A stretch of 31,786 nucleotides of DNA from Seminavis robusta (GCA_903772945.1 CAICTM010001322.1:1-31786); one strand, 5' to 3'. Positions 1 to 9,999 are shown, numbered from the stretch's first letter. The notes: a model not told the origin generated them from the letters alone. Translations and numbers: made by a program.

Positions 1-503
1 GCTACAAGTGATGTGATCAGTTCCTTATTATGGGTGTCTAAACTACTGCTCAACTTTGTCAAAGCACAGCGATTGGATACACTGGCATCATTGTGCCCAT
101 GCTCCGCTACATCTCTCCCGTCACAATTGCTCCTGTTGTAGCTGCAATCGGATTAGGCCTCTACAATGTCGGCTTTAACAATGTCAGCAATTGCTTTGCT
201 ATTGGATTGCTCCAGATTGGATTGACCATCCTCTTTTCGCAGTATCTCAAAAACATCAAGATTGGTGGCTACGCCATCTTTGCCCTGTTTCCCATTGTGT
301 TGGCAATTTCTTTGACGTGGAGTTTTGGTGCCATCTTGACAGCTGCCGACGTTTGGGAAGAAGGTCACCTCTGTCGCACGGATGGAGCACGCGATTTGCT
401 GAAGTCTACACCTTGGATTCGCATCCCGTATCCTGGTCAATGGGGAGCACCTCGATTTGAATCGTATGCCATTGTGCCAATGCTGGGAAGCATGGCGGCA
501 GGA

Positions 504-594
504 GTGAGTACATTGTTTGTTTGTATCGGCACTATGGTTCTCGTGTTTCATGATCTCACATCTCATTGTCTTGCGTTGCTTTTTGTATTGACAG
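504..594 (+). other. Intron in the permease gene
   Basis: It starts GTGAGT right after a Gly codon and ends TTGACAG. Removing it joins MLGSMAAG to MIESIG in frame, which restores the family sequence. Confidence 0.8.
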
Positions 595-610
595 ATGATC
601 GAATCCATTG
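595..610 (+). other. 16-base micro-exon of the permease
   Basis: Sixteen bases lie between ACAG and GTAAGG and encode MIESI plus the first base of Gly. Joined to 693 onward they give SIGDYYSCARLSG, the conserved SLC23 block. The exon is therefore supported by protein conservation as well as by splice sites. Confidence 0.75.
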
Positions 611-692
611 GTAAGGTCGTCCGAAGACTTGCTTGGGAATCGCCTGATCAACAAGTGCTGACCCAGTCTTCACTCTGTACTTCTTACAACAG
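611..692 (+). other. Intron in the permease gene
   Basis: It starts GTAAGG and ends TACAACAG. It splits a Gly codon (phase 1) and restores the IGDYY sequence when removed. Confidence 0.8.
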
Positions 693-1735
693 GCGACTAC
701 TATTCCTGCGCCAGATTGTCAGGCGCACCCACCTCCCACCGCTGGCATTGTGAGCCGAGGATTGGCGGGAGAAGGCATTGGCATTGTCTTGGCGGGTCTG
801 TTTGGGACTGGCAATGGCACTACATCGTACTCGGAGAACATCGGTGCCATGAACTTGACAAGAGTTGGCAGTCGAGCTGTCATCCAATGCGGAGCCGTCG
901 TGATGATCCTTGTCGGTGTCATTTCCAAGGTGTCGGGACTGCTCGCTAGCATGCCTTCAGCCCTGGTCGGTGGCATTTACTGCTGCGTCTTTGGTCTCAT
1001 TGTGGCTGTCGGATTGTCGACGCTTCAGTATGTGGACTTGAACAGTGAGCGCAACCTCTTCATTATTGGTTTTGCCTTGTTCAATTCATTGTCCGTCGCA
1101 GGGCCGGAGGCTACTTTAGCACCCAAGAGGAGAATCCCTTTGGCGATTCCAATGGAGCTCAAATAGCATTGGCCATTTTCAGTTCTCCCATGATCATTGC
1201 ACTCCTTTCAGCCTTCATCTTGGACAACACGGTCCCCTCAAAGTCCAGAGAGGAACGAGGTCTGCATGTTTGGGATGCTGTACGAAACACGGACACTGTC
1301 AATGATCCCGAGTACATCAAGGTCTACTCGTTACCCTTGGGTCTCTCGCGGATCTTTCGCAATTGCGTGTACTTGGAGTATCCAAGCATTGGCAGGATTC
1401 CTCCGCCGCCAGAAGGAGGCTACAGATCCGGTCGCGGTGACATTGGTGAACTGTGCTGCTGGTTTTTACCAGGTTGTCGGGGAGCAGAGGACAACGAGGA
1501 TGAAGCTATCAACGATGTGACGGTGGATAAGGGCGAAGATCCTGAAGTCTGTGATGCTACGGGGGAAAATGGCAATGAGATGTCCGAAACCACGGCCTGA
1601 GCTGTCCTCGGCTGCTGTACCGATGGCGCTGATGGCTAGTTCTCAAGTTAGGACCAACATTGGTAGGATTTTTATACGCATAATACTGTGATAAACTCTT
1701 TTGAGGTTCTGTGTCTATATGCTTGGCCCCATTCA

Positions 1736-1812
1736 TTAGCAGATATCACACGCGGTCTCCCCATCAGGATCATTCAAAGGTACCGTTACCATATTCGCCT
1801 TCGAGAGCGTCG

Positions 1813-1846
<34 letters not shown>

Positions 1847-2281
1847 ATATCCAACTTTGGAAGCGAAAAAGTCGTGGCAGAGCATGCCATCGTCCCAAAG
1901 ATCTTTAAGCAACTGCTTGTAATTCTGCTTGTCGGGATCCACATCATTGAACGTGACCGTCCAAGGAAGCCATCCGAGAGCTGACCCAAATACAAGGCGT
2001 GTTGTAAGATTTGGAAATTGCAGCAAGTGGGATGCGGGGTCGAGAGAAGACCCAACAGGTATCTGGGTCTGTTCACGAGCAGCAAGTTGAAAATGGATCG
2101 GACAATCCTTGGTGGGAGACTGAAGGAGGAGGTACATGTACCGGTACGGTACCGTACGGACAAACAATGGAAGAGTATGCTGCCCCGCTCCGCCTGGCTG
2201 GTGACATCGTTTCCAAAACTTGGCTCCTTTGCCACCAACGCGGAGAAAGAACCTCTGCTGCAGACAGTGCTCGGCTTCCAA
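1736..2281 (-). CDS. Doubtful hypothetical reading frame or coding remnant
   Basis: Open frame of 181 codons, not recognised. The middle (LVFGSALGWLPWTVTF, then DPDKQNYKQLLKDLWDDG) has a normal residue mix and reads like folded protein. The flanks are poor: the N-terminal part crosses a TACCGGTAC palindrome cluster, and the C-terminal part reads a hexamer microsatellite as Gln-Arg repeats. A second minus-strand frame is open over the same stretch and turns the microsatellite into Asn-Asp repeats, so openness itself means little. It may be an exon or relic of a minus-strand gene. Confidence 0.2.
1813..1846. repeat. (GTTGTC)n microsatellite
   Basis: About 5.7 tandem copies of the hexamer GTTGTC. 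All three minus-strand frames stay open across it. Confidence 0.95.
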
Positions 2282-2346
2282 GCCAAGCCTGCGAAATCAA
2301 TCAACGTGGCGACTATACCGTATCCACACCGTTTCATCCTTTGATG

Positions 2347-2363
2347 CCCCCCCCCCCCCCCCC
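2347..2363. repeat. Homopolymer run of 17 C
   Basis: An uninterrupted run of 17 C residues in non-coding DNA. Its length is likely to be unreliable in the assembly. Confidence 0.95.
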
Positions 2364-2455
2364 GAGCTTCCTACAGTGTCAGATTGTTGCTCAATGGTCG
2401 TCGTTCTTTCATGCCGTTGGGTTGCAAGATCTTGGGGCAAAAAATCAAAACCTCG

Positions 2456-2478
2456 AGTTCGAATGATCGATTCGAACT
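2456..2478. repeat. Perfect 9-bp inverted repeat
   Basis: AGTTCGAAT, a 5-base spacer GATCG, then ATTCGAACT. It could form a hairpin or bind a dimeric protein; no neighbouring gene explains it. Confidence 0.8.
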
Positions 2479-3969
2479 GATTCACCAACTCCATCATGCA
2501 GTTGCGTATTTTTCTACAACTGCTTCACAAGACCATTCAATGCATGACGATGACACTGATGGATTGAGATTCCAGAGTCATCTTGCGGTGGTTCCAGAGA
2601 CTGGTTGGGTCGTCCTTTTGTCAAGGTAACGTTGGCTCTTCTGTTTTTGGAGGTCGTCTTACCCCGGTTTGCTTTGTTCATGTAGGCCTTGTCAATGATG
2701 ATACCGATGGTCGTTCGCTGTTGGATATCGGATGTTCGCTGTTCTTGTCAAGAAGCGTCGCTCCTCTAGATTATTTCCAAGCTACACACACAAAGCAGCA
2801 GCATGTGAGTGCTGCAGTTGACGTCCGCAACAAAGCTGATAGTCCTCGCCTGTACTCCCAGTTCGTGCGGTTTCCATCCAAACGAGTCCACGTCTGGTAG
2901 CAAGGATGTCAGAGCCTTGACTCCCACGGGTACCGGTATCCGAGTACTGTATGTAGTCTAACTGTTGATCTCTTGCATTCGGCGTCGGTTCCTTCTGTTC
3001 CTTCCTGCTGTTGGAGACACCAAATGTCTACCTTTAAAATAAGATATCCCATCTCATGATGAAGCATTCGTTTAGTATAGTATTATCTCGTATTGATACA
3101 CTGCTAGTACATGTAGTGTTTCTCCAATTCTAAAGTTCCATGCTCTTGATAACGGGAACAAAGATGCATGGAAACAGAAAAGAAAAAACCTATTGCCTTC
3201 ACCCGATTTCAAGGCACTCTACTAGAGTGATGAACCCAGTACCAGGTATGGTACCATTGTTTCATCTCTCCACTTTCTTTTGTGAGAAAGGGAGAAAACT
3301 GATCCGCGGAGAGGTTACGATGGTTTAGAGTGGACTAGCTACGGTATGGGGAGAGTGGATGCCGGGAATTGAGTGCAGGAGCAGGAACAGGATGAAGCAC
3401 AACCAGGAGCAAGCAGGCCAACAGTGGAATGTGCCAAGAGAATTCCATTGGGCCAGGAGGGGGATACTGTAGGACAAAGACTATTAATAGCTAGCGGGAG
3501 AGATCAAAGTGAGGGGTACTCCAGTACCGGTATCGTAATTCCGCTGGTTGGGAAACTAGCTATTGGAACTCAATGTCCAAGCTTCTTAGACTCAAGGTAG
3601 CAGTACCACAATTGTTTCGTTCAAGCTTCTCATTTTATTTTGTCACTGTGTTTGCGCCAAAATCATGAACAATTTAAATGGGTGTTATTATGGCGATCTT
3701 AGCAGATCTTTGGTGGGTGTCACGCTGCTAGCACGTGCGTCTTTCGGCCACCGAGAAAGGAAGCCAAAGATTCCGACAACGCCGCTTCCGCAGCAGAAGG
3801 AAAAAGTGTAGTTTTAGAGGAAAGGACATCGTCAATAATGTGTCTGTCTCACCAAAATTTGGAACGATTCACGTGCTTGTATCCAAATCGAAGCAAAGCA
3901 CCCTTCATTGATGCTTCAAAGAATCTCTGAACCTCGATCTCCAACGTCTTCATCAATCCCACGGTCACA

Positions 3970-3989
3970 CTTGCTTGCTTGCTTGCTTG
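3970..3989. repeat. (CTTG)5 microsatellite
   Basis: Five exact CTTG copies about 50 bases before the LRR-A start codon, probably in its 5' leader. Confidence 0.9.
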
Positions 3990-4039
3990 GATGCAATCAG
4001 ACGAAACAATCGTGAACGATTTTTAGAACAACAAACAGA

Positions 4040-6796
4040 ATGAGCCAGAGATCGTCCAAGAGCAAGTCCAAGAGTAAGTCCAAGAAAGGCCAGAAAGAAG
4101 TGGCCATCCTTGAGTTGCAAAAAGAGCAGTTGGATCGACAAGTGGAGGCTCTCCAACAGACGGCTGCCATGATTGGTTCATCAGGAGGAGACGCATCGGA
4201 TGCGTCGCCCAACTCCAGTGGATTCTTCTCGGCCGCATGCGAAGCCGAGTCGCAGCAGAGCAAGAGCGAGTTAGGATCGCCACGACATTCAAAACACAAA
4301 AAGAAGTCTACTACTACCGGTAGTAGCAGAAGAGGAGAGGAAGAGAAGGAAGAGGATGCTACAAAGAACAAGACCACTTCATCATCATCCAACAAGAAAA
4401 AGAAGAAACAGAAGCAAGGATCTGCTCATACTACAAGCCATACTCACAACAAGGACAAGACGATCTCCTATACGTTGACTCCTCCACGCAAGGATCCATC
4501 TGGCCAATTGTATTCTTCTCCTCCAAAGAAGGACGCACGCGGATACAAGGGCGCACCACACAATGTCAGCAATAATAATAATCAAGATTTGACCCTCTCT
4601 CCCGGTGCCATTCGAAAGATCAAGATGAAGTTGACGGAAGAGAATAATCCACACCACATTGCCGCCGCAGTGGAAGAAACGCTGCTGCCCACTCTTCTGG
4701 ACTTTCAACCATCTCCCAAACATTCATCAATGACATTGAATCGCACCATTATTTTGAGAGCTCCGGTCCCACCGGGTGCCGATGATGATGACGACGACGA
4801 TGGTGTGATGGAACCGTCACATCATCATGATCCCTACCATCATCATCACAAGGCAAAGAGTCCATCTTCCTCTGTGTCTGCCTCCTCTCGTAATCATCAT
4901 CATCATCATCATCATCATTCTAGTATTCCATCATCTCGCCGCCAATCGTTTACCAAGGCCGTTGCGGCGGCGGCCGTGTCCGATGCCACTGTCAATGGGC
5001 GACCCTTTTGCCCCAAAACCTCACGCATCAAGGAAGCCGTGTCCGCCTTGTCGTCCGATCGGGCTTGTTCGCAGTATTTTCAAACCATGGGACAATCCTT
5101 TCGACCGGGGAGCAGTCCTACTATTAATAGTAGTACACCTCACGAGCCCAATATTTCAAATATGGATGCTCCTCCACACCAGAAAGCAACCAGCTCTGCT
5201 CGAAGTAGTAACAACAACCCTGGGGCGCTGACGAACGGATCTGCCACGGGGTCGGCGTCGGAAGCGGTCCGAGGCGTGCTCACACAAGACGATGCCTCCA
5301 GCAATCACGAACTGGCATACAAGGTCGCGTTGCTAGAGGGTCTATTTGATGACGTTGCGCACAGTGCCACGGCCACCACTACCAAGAATACTACTGGTGC
5401 ATCCCGCCCGAGTTCATCTCACCAGCAAGGCAATGGGGCAGTCGACGCCGGAGATGCCAAAGTGTCCATTGGCGGCAGCAGTACCAGAGGTAGGAGCCAT
5501 TCCAAGCGGAACAGCGCTCGTCAATCAGCAGCACCTCCAACCAGAGATATCGAGCAAGATCCTTTGCTCATCCGAACCGCGGTGGCATGCAACAGTGACG
5601 AGGAAAAGGCATTGCTCCGTGACAACAACAACAACAACGACCAAGAAGCTCCCGACGGCTTGACCCATGACATTATCTTTGCTACGAAACGAAAATCTTC
5701 GTTTGCGAGTTTTGGGAGCATGCCAGGCTTGTTCCGTATCGACGAGGACAACAGTAATGGAAGACGCCGTTGCCTGTGGCTCGTCTTTCTTGGATTCTTC
5801 CTCATTGTCGGCATCACCATGATCTTGACCTTCACATTGATGTACCTTGCACATTACAAGCAGCAGGAGACACAGGAGAGTGCCTTGATTGGTCATCCTA
5901 CCCTGGCTCCTAGTTCCTTCCAATACGATGTCCTGCCGTGGTACACCCAGCGTGCCTTTGAGCATCCATCCAGCCCACAGTCCAGGGCGTTTTATTGGCT
6001 CGAAAATGATCCCAACAGGCCTGCTCTGAAACTTGTAGAGGCTGTGCAGAGGTTTGTGTTGGCAAGTCTCTATGTGGCAACCAATGGCGATGGGTGGTTC
6101 AAATCCGGATCATGGTTGGATTACCCAACGTCGGAATGTCAGTGGTACACCCATGAATTTGATTCCATTTGTGATGGAGTCGGGCAACTGCACACCCTCA
6201 GCTTGCCAGGCAATTCTCTCCAAGGCCGTTTGCCCGAGGAACTGGAGCTTCTATCTCATTTGAACATTGTCCAACTTCAAAACAACCAGCTGACGGGCAC
6301 CCTTCCCAAGGGCATCTGGACTTCTTGGACGCATCTGGTCTATCTCAATGTCTACAACAACAAACTGGGAGGCACAATCCCTCGTGGTGTTTCTTTCCTG
6401 GCAATGGCTCAGCACCTGAATACCCTTATCCTTCGATCCAATCAGTTTTCAGGATCGCTCCCTCCAGAGCTGGGCTTGCTGCATTTGGAGTTTCTAAGTC
6501 TCTCGGCGAATAGATTCACTGGAAGTCTGCCTACAGAGCTAGGCCTCATGTCCAATGTAAGAGAGATGTACTTGTATGACAACCAGTTCTATGGCACCAT
6601 TCCTTCCACCCTTGGTCAGTTGAGTAAGCTGACCCGTCTGGAACTACACAATAATGAGTTCATTGGCAGTGTCCCCGACGAAATCTGCAAGCTAGTTTCC
6701 AAAGGAAGCTTGACAAAACTCACTGTTGACTGTGAACAAGTGAGATGCACTTGTGGTTGTGACTGCACTGCCTCCAAGGACAGGAGAATGTTTTAG
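4040..6796 (+). CDS. LRR-A: type II single-pass LRR receptor-like protein
   Basis: A 918-residue protein in one exon. Residues 1-577 are charged, low-complexity and presumably cytosolic. They contain a short coiled-coil-like helix (about 20-46, LQKEQLDRQVEALQQ), Lys/Ser and Asp runs, a His-rich stretch (about 260-292, with eight consecutive His) and the motif RDIEQDPLLI at 502-511. A hydrophobic helix follows at about 578-606, then a juxtamembrane block with FVLASLYVATNGDGW, a Cys pair around 698-712, about seven 24-residue plant-type LRRs (715-885, LxxNxLxGxIP pattern) and a Cys-rich cap (VDCEQVRCTCGCDC). There is no kinase or other catalytic domain. The likely role is surface recognition or adhesion; the ligand is unknown. 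The large lineage-specific LRR families known in diatoms share this ectodomain type. LRR-B is its closest relative in the window. Confidence 0.9.
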   Translation: MSQRSSKSKSKSKSKKGQKEVAILELQKEQLDRQVEALQQTAAMIGSSGGDASDASPNSSGFFSAACEAESQQSKSELGSPRHSKHKKKSTTTGSSRRGEEEKEEDATKNKTTSSSSNKKKKKQKQGSAHTTSHTHNKDKTISYTLTPPRKDPSGQLYSSPPKKDARGYKGAPHNVSNNNNQDLTLSPGAIRKIKMKLTEENNPHHIAAAVEETLLPTLLDFQPSPKHSSMTLNRTIILRAPVPPGADDDDDDDGVMEPSHHHDPYHHHHKAKSPSSSVSASSRNHHHHHHHHSSIPSSRRQSFTKAVAAAAVSDATVNGRPFCPKTSRIKEAVSALSSDRACSQYFQTMGQSFRPGSSPTINSSTPHEPNISNMDAPPHQKATSSARSSNNNPGALTNGSATGSASEAVRGVLTQDDASSNHELAYKVALLEGLFDDVAHSATATTTKNTTGASRPSSSHQQGNGAVDAGDAKVSIGGSSTRGRSHSKRNSARQSAAPPTRDIEQDPLLIRTAVACNSDEEKALLRDNNNNNDQEAPDGLTHDIIFATKRKSSFASFGSMPGLFRIDEDNSNGRRRCLWLVFLGFFLIVGITMILTFTLMYLAHYKQQETQESALIGHPTLAPSSFQYDVLPWYTQRAFEHPSSPQSRAFYWLENDPNRPALKLVEAVQRFVLASLYVATNGDGWFKSGSWLDYPTSECQWYTHEFDSICDGVGQLHTLSLPGNSLQGRLPEELELLSHLNIVQLQNNQLTGTLPKGIWTSWTHLVYLNVYNNKLGGTIPRGVSFLAMAQHLNTLILRSNQFSGSLPPELGLLHLEFLSLSANRFTGSLPTELGLMSNVREMYLYDNQFYGTIPSTLGQLSKLTRLELHNNEFIGSVPDEICKLVSKGSLTKLTVDCEQVRCTCGCDCTASKDRRMF
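4890..4917 (+). repeat. In-frame CAT repeat coding polyhistidine
   Basis: Consecutive CAT/CAC codons give eight His in a row inside the cytosolic region of LRR-A. The tract is likely to vary in length between alleles. Confidence 0.85.
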
Positions 6797-6894
6797 AAAA
6801 CAGGTGGAACCAATAATTGACTGTTTTATTGCCAGTCTCTGGCTGCCATCCTCATGGACCTTTTGGGATTCTAGCTAGCTAGCCAAGGAGACAA

Positions 6895-6953
6895 AGATAC
6901 TACCCACTGGGATGTACCGGCACCAGAACTGCTCCTGTATTAATTAAGTAAAG
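6895..6953. repeat. Dispersed intergenic repeat, copy 1
   Basis: Starts AGATACTACCCAC and continues through TGGGATGTACCGG and ACTGCTCCTGTATTAA. It aligns with 9302-9365 with a few substitutions and small gaps. Copy 1 follows LRR-A and copy 2 precedes LRR-B. Confidence 0.6.
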
Positions 6954-7328
6954 GAGCGCTTATAGCTAGCCATGGGCTGGCTATAGAGCACCACTGGTAG
7001 CACTTGTATGGTGCAGCTACATGTATGGTGCTTATGATTGTCACTTCACGACATGAGACTATGTATGCCGTTCTTTGCGCTTTGCGGTACCATGGCACCG
7101 ATACACCTGAACGGCGCATGGTGGACAGTGCGCGTGTGCACGTGACAGTCATTGGAGTAGTGGATTTACCGCCTTGAAGAAATCCTACTCTATTTCTTTA
7201 CTCATCTAAACTAGGTGATCACTAGATAGATATGAACTACAATGCACTCCATTAACAGACACGACAACAATAATTGAAACCCAATACACTGTAAAACGTA
7301 CAAACCAAAAAGCAAACAGAGATCACAC

Positions 7329-7344
7329 GTACCGGTACATGTAC
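7329..7344. repeat. TACCGGTAC/ACATGT palindrome element
   Basis: GTACCGGTACATGTAC combines the palindromes GTACCGGTAC and GTACATGTAC. Similar elements recur in other gaps of the window and in the esterase intron. Confidence 0.7.
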
Positions 7345-7654
7345 TGTATTACCTTAAGATGGAGGGTGAGTTATAGCTACCTAGTGCCATCCAACTCAAC
7401 CAGGGTACAAGACAGTAGTCTAGACAGTGGTAAATCATAGCATTATTGTCAAGCTACTTTTAAATAATCGCTCCAGGATCCAGGATGCACCGGACGTTGA
7501 GTCATGACGAAAAGATACAGGTACCCTGCATAGAGCCTTGGATCCTGCACGGAGCGATAGCCTTTCCCTCATTTCCTCCCAAAAGCAAAAGCAAAAGCAT
7601 CCAAAAACCACAAACACCGTCAAACTGCCAACTCGATAACAAACTATCCGCACC

Positions 7655-9104
7655 ATGATGCTTCGATTGGCACTTGTCGCCCTCGTCTCGCTCCAGAGTG
7701 TTGTTGCCCAGCAAGCCGAGTGCGATGGCTATGGCTACGGCCCGGATGTTTTGACGACTCAATTGGGAGTGGACATGCCCCAGACCTGTTATGAGGAAGA
7801 TGAGACTGGCAACACGCGTTGCTACCACACCTATGTGCCTCCCTGTGCTGAGGGCAAGCCCAGTCCTCTTCTCATGATTCTTCATGGCAGTGAAAGCTGT
7901 CCTGTTGTGAACGCCAATGAAAACGGTTGGATCCAAAAGGCACAAGAGGAGTGCTTTGTCATCGTTTACCCAATGGTGAGTACCATATCTTTGGATACCG
8001 TATCTTTGGATGCACTACTGTGATCGCTTTATATCATCTCAATCGATTGGATTCGATACTACTCCGCGCTATTCCGATCTCTACCGGTACAAGGGAAACA
8101 TGGTTCAAACATCATCCTTTCAACTCGAAATGAATTGTTGGGAGGTCCCTGGAGGTTTGAATCTTCCGCCAGCACCCATTCCCGATGGCCCAGAGACTGA
8201 GCCTTGTTGTTGCTCCACAGAGGAAACGACGGTTCCAGACAGCATGGACTTGGACTTTCTCCACAAGGTAATGGAATCCGTGGTGGCGGAACAAATGGTC
8301 GACCTGTCCAGGATTTATCTCTCGGGCCACTCCAACGGCTGCATCTTGGCCCACGCCTATCATCGCACCTACTCGGATATTGTGGCTGCCATGAGCTGTA
8401 CCGCCGCCCCTGCCATTACGCCTATCCCAGACTCGTACAACCCTACTCCGCAACTAAGCATTCGAGGCCAGCTGGATGATATCGTGGCTTATGACGGATT
8501 ATTGATCGAGGACGAGCTTTTTGGAGAGTTCTTAATCTTTCCAAGTGCCGACGCATGCTTTGAGGAGTACTTGCAAGCCAATGGCTGCCAGGGCCCAGAG
8601 GAGGCCGATTCCACCACGGTAGATGTACCCGAAATGGATCTCCCCAATGTGACTGCCACAATGGAACATCGCAAAGGTCAGGGTTGCGCAGCTGACACGG
8701 AGCTGGTCATTCTCAACACGGCAGGACATGCCATTGTCAACAATGGCATTGAAGCCAACGCACAAGCTGCCAATACAACCGTGGATATCACTTCTCTCAT
8801 GTGGGACTTTGTGGCTCGTCAATCTCGCAGTGAACCTGCTGCACTTACTGCTACTGCAGATGCAGGAGGAGACGAAACAGACGCTGCTGATGGTGAGCCA
8901 GACACTGCTGACGGTGAGCCGGACGCTGCTGACGCAGGAGGAAACGGAACAGATACTTCTGACGGTGAGCCAAGCACTGCTGATGGTGAGCCAAGCGCAT
9001 CTTCTAATAGTACGGAGGGCGAGTCCATTGGAGTTGTTAGTGTGGGACCGCACGCAGTGGTTCTTTCCATTGCTGCTCTGATCTGTTCCTTCTTGGCCTA
9101 CTGA
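7655..9104 (+). CDS. Secreted alpha/beta-hydrolase esterase (PHB depolymerase / feruloyl-esterase type), probably GPI-anchored
   Basis: Spliced CDS: 7655-7975 joined to 8094-9104, 443 residues. Residues 1-18 form a signal peptide (MMLRLALVALVSLQSVVA). The fold resembles the esterase/LpqC-like family that hydrolyses polyester or cell-wall aromatic esters. It has an LHG oxyanion motif at about 76-78, the nucleophile elbow GHSNG with Ser187, GQLDDIVAY with Asp235 as the probable acid, and GHAIVNNG with His319. Many Cys residues fit an extracellular enzyme. After the catalytic domain comes an acidic linker with repeated DGEP units (about 355-400) and a hydrophobic C-terminus ending SIAALICSFLAY, as in GPI-anchored proteins. 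It sits between two paralogous LRR receptor-like genes, so a role in cell-surface or extracellular-matrix chemistry is plausible. The substrate is unknown. It could equally be a lipase-like secreted hydrolase. Confidence 0.85.
7976..8093 (+). other. Intron of the esterase gene
   Basis: 118 bases, starting GTGAGT after the codons for VYPM and ending ACAAG, the first AG after position 7980. Splicing joins VYPM to GNMVQ in frame; reading through gives a stop. The intron carries the palindrome TACCGGTAC right at its 3' end (8082-8090). Confidence 0.8.
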
Positions 9105-9999
9105 GCGAGGAGGGCATCAATTGTCGAACCGTGCCAAGTATAGTAAAGTAAGGCTTTCTAAGACATACTGTATACGCCTTTGGATACAGAGACTCCGATT
9201 GATGCCTCCCCATGATGATTTTTTAATAACGTAGCTTGGAGGGATTGATCAATGAGACTTGGTTCCCTCCCCCCAACAAAGCAGAGGAGCTGCCGTACTA
9301 TAGATACTATCCTCAGTGGGATGTACGGCGCGCACCATCATAACTGCTTCTGCATTAAAATAAAATGAGACTTCGTTCCCACCCAATAAAGCACAGATCT
9401 GTCACCGCAGCATTGGCCAGGAGTCTTGACTTGTTTGGGGCTGGTTGGCTTTTTTTTACAGTCCGGCCGACTCAACTCAGCCCTTCTTCCTTCTTCATCA
9501 ATGGAAGCGGGCTTGGTGCGTGCCAATGTTCCGAAGATTCCGGTGGACAGCTGATCCCACGTTATCCAACCTTGTCAAAACCGGAGGCAAGTTAACCAAC
9601 CTTGGAACCCAATGTCTCTTCAGCACAAGCGGCTTTCGACACCCAACATGATACGACTGTACCCCCTCGCTTTTAAATTATGAAGCGTGCGAGTATTTAT
9701 GCCCTGCACGGGAACTCTGCAAAATTGACGAGGGCAGCAGGGCTGCCAACACGTTCCTAAATCGCAGTTGTTAGTAACAAGATAAACAAGTTGTTATCTT
9801 ACCGTTGCGTTCTCTTCACAAAAGATAGGTTTCGCATGACTGAACTGTCACATTCCCAAAGCCTGGTTTCCCACCTTCGAAGGCCGATTCTCAATTCGCA
9901 GTTTGCTATCAGAGTTGTGAGAAAGATAGCAGCGAGATTGCATGGAACAGTGTGCATAAGGTGTGAAGGCTCGTGTCGTAAGAACAAGAATCAGTAACC
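9105..9999. other. Intergenic region between the esterase and LRR-B
   Basis: No gene seen. It holds copy 2 (9302-9365) of the dispersed repeat and a local direct repeat: AATGAGACTTGGTTCCC near 9251 recurs as AATGAGACTTCGTTCCC near 9363. The final few hundred bases are probably the LRR-B promoter and leader. Confidence 0.6.
9302..9365. repeat. Dispersed intergenic repeat, copy 2
   Basis: AGATACTATCCTCAGTGGG, then GATGTACGG and AACTGCTTCTGCATTAAA. It matches 6895-6953. Confidence 0.6.

Larger units (their letters stand above)
70..1600 (+). pseudogene. SLC23/NAT nucleobase-ascorbate-type permease, 5'-truncated, frame broken twice
   Basis: Membrane transporter of the nucleobase-cation symporter-2 / SLC23 family, which moves xanthine, uric acid, uracil or ascorbate with a cation; the substrate cannot be told here. 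Family marks seen: YISPVTIAPVVAAIGL near the start, PWIRIPYPGQWGAP, then across splice junctions SIGDYYSCARLSGAP, GTGNGTTSYSEN, and AFILDNTVPSKSREERG near the end. Exons read as 70-503, 595-610 and 693-1600, with GT-AG introns 504-594 and 611-692; an acceptor-like CACAG ends at 69, so the 5' exons lie outside the window. In exon 3 the frame changes at 728-732, where two bases appear missing in the Pro run, and again at 1104-1106, where one base is missing in VAGPGGYF. The last 100 residues form an acidic cytosolic-type tail. The family call is firm. Whether this is a pseudogene or a functional gene with assembly errors is open. Confidence 0.85.
1601..4039. other. Intergenic region without a convincing gene
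   Basis: Open frames here are short, lie on both strands and show no recognised domain. It holds a GTTGTC hexamer repeat (1813-1846), a 17-base C run (2347-2363), a 9-bp inverted repeat (2456-2478), several TACCGGTA palindromes (2131-2158, 2931-2938, 3523-3533) and a CTTG tetramer repeat (3970-3989) close to the start of LRR-A. The minus strand at about 1740-2150 and 2580-2710 reads somewhat like protein but cannot be assembled into a gene. Confidence 0.6.
6797..7654. other. Intergenic region between LRR-A and the esterase
   Basis: No gene seen. It contains a CTAGCTAGCTAGC run near 6872, one copy (6895-6953) of a sequence repeated at 9302-9365, and the palindromic GTACCGGTACATGTAC at 7329-7344. 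The last 200 bases, with their A-rich stretch before the ATG, are probably the esterase promoter and leader. Confidence 0.6.

Noticed and set aside
153..608. 151-codon minus-strand open frame
   Set aside because: It is the shadow of the permease exon; the plus strand carries clear SLC23 sequence.
2011..2900. Several plus-strand open frames of 80-150 codons
   Set aside because: They overlap each other and homopolymer or palindromic DNA and match no domain. Composition does not look coding.
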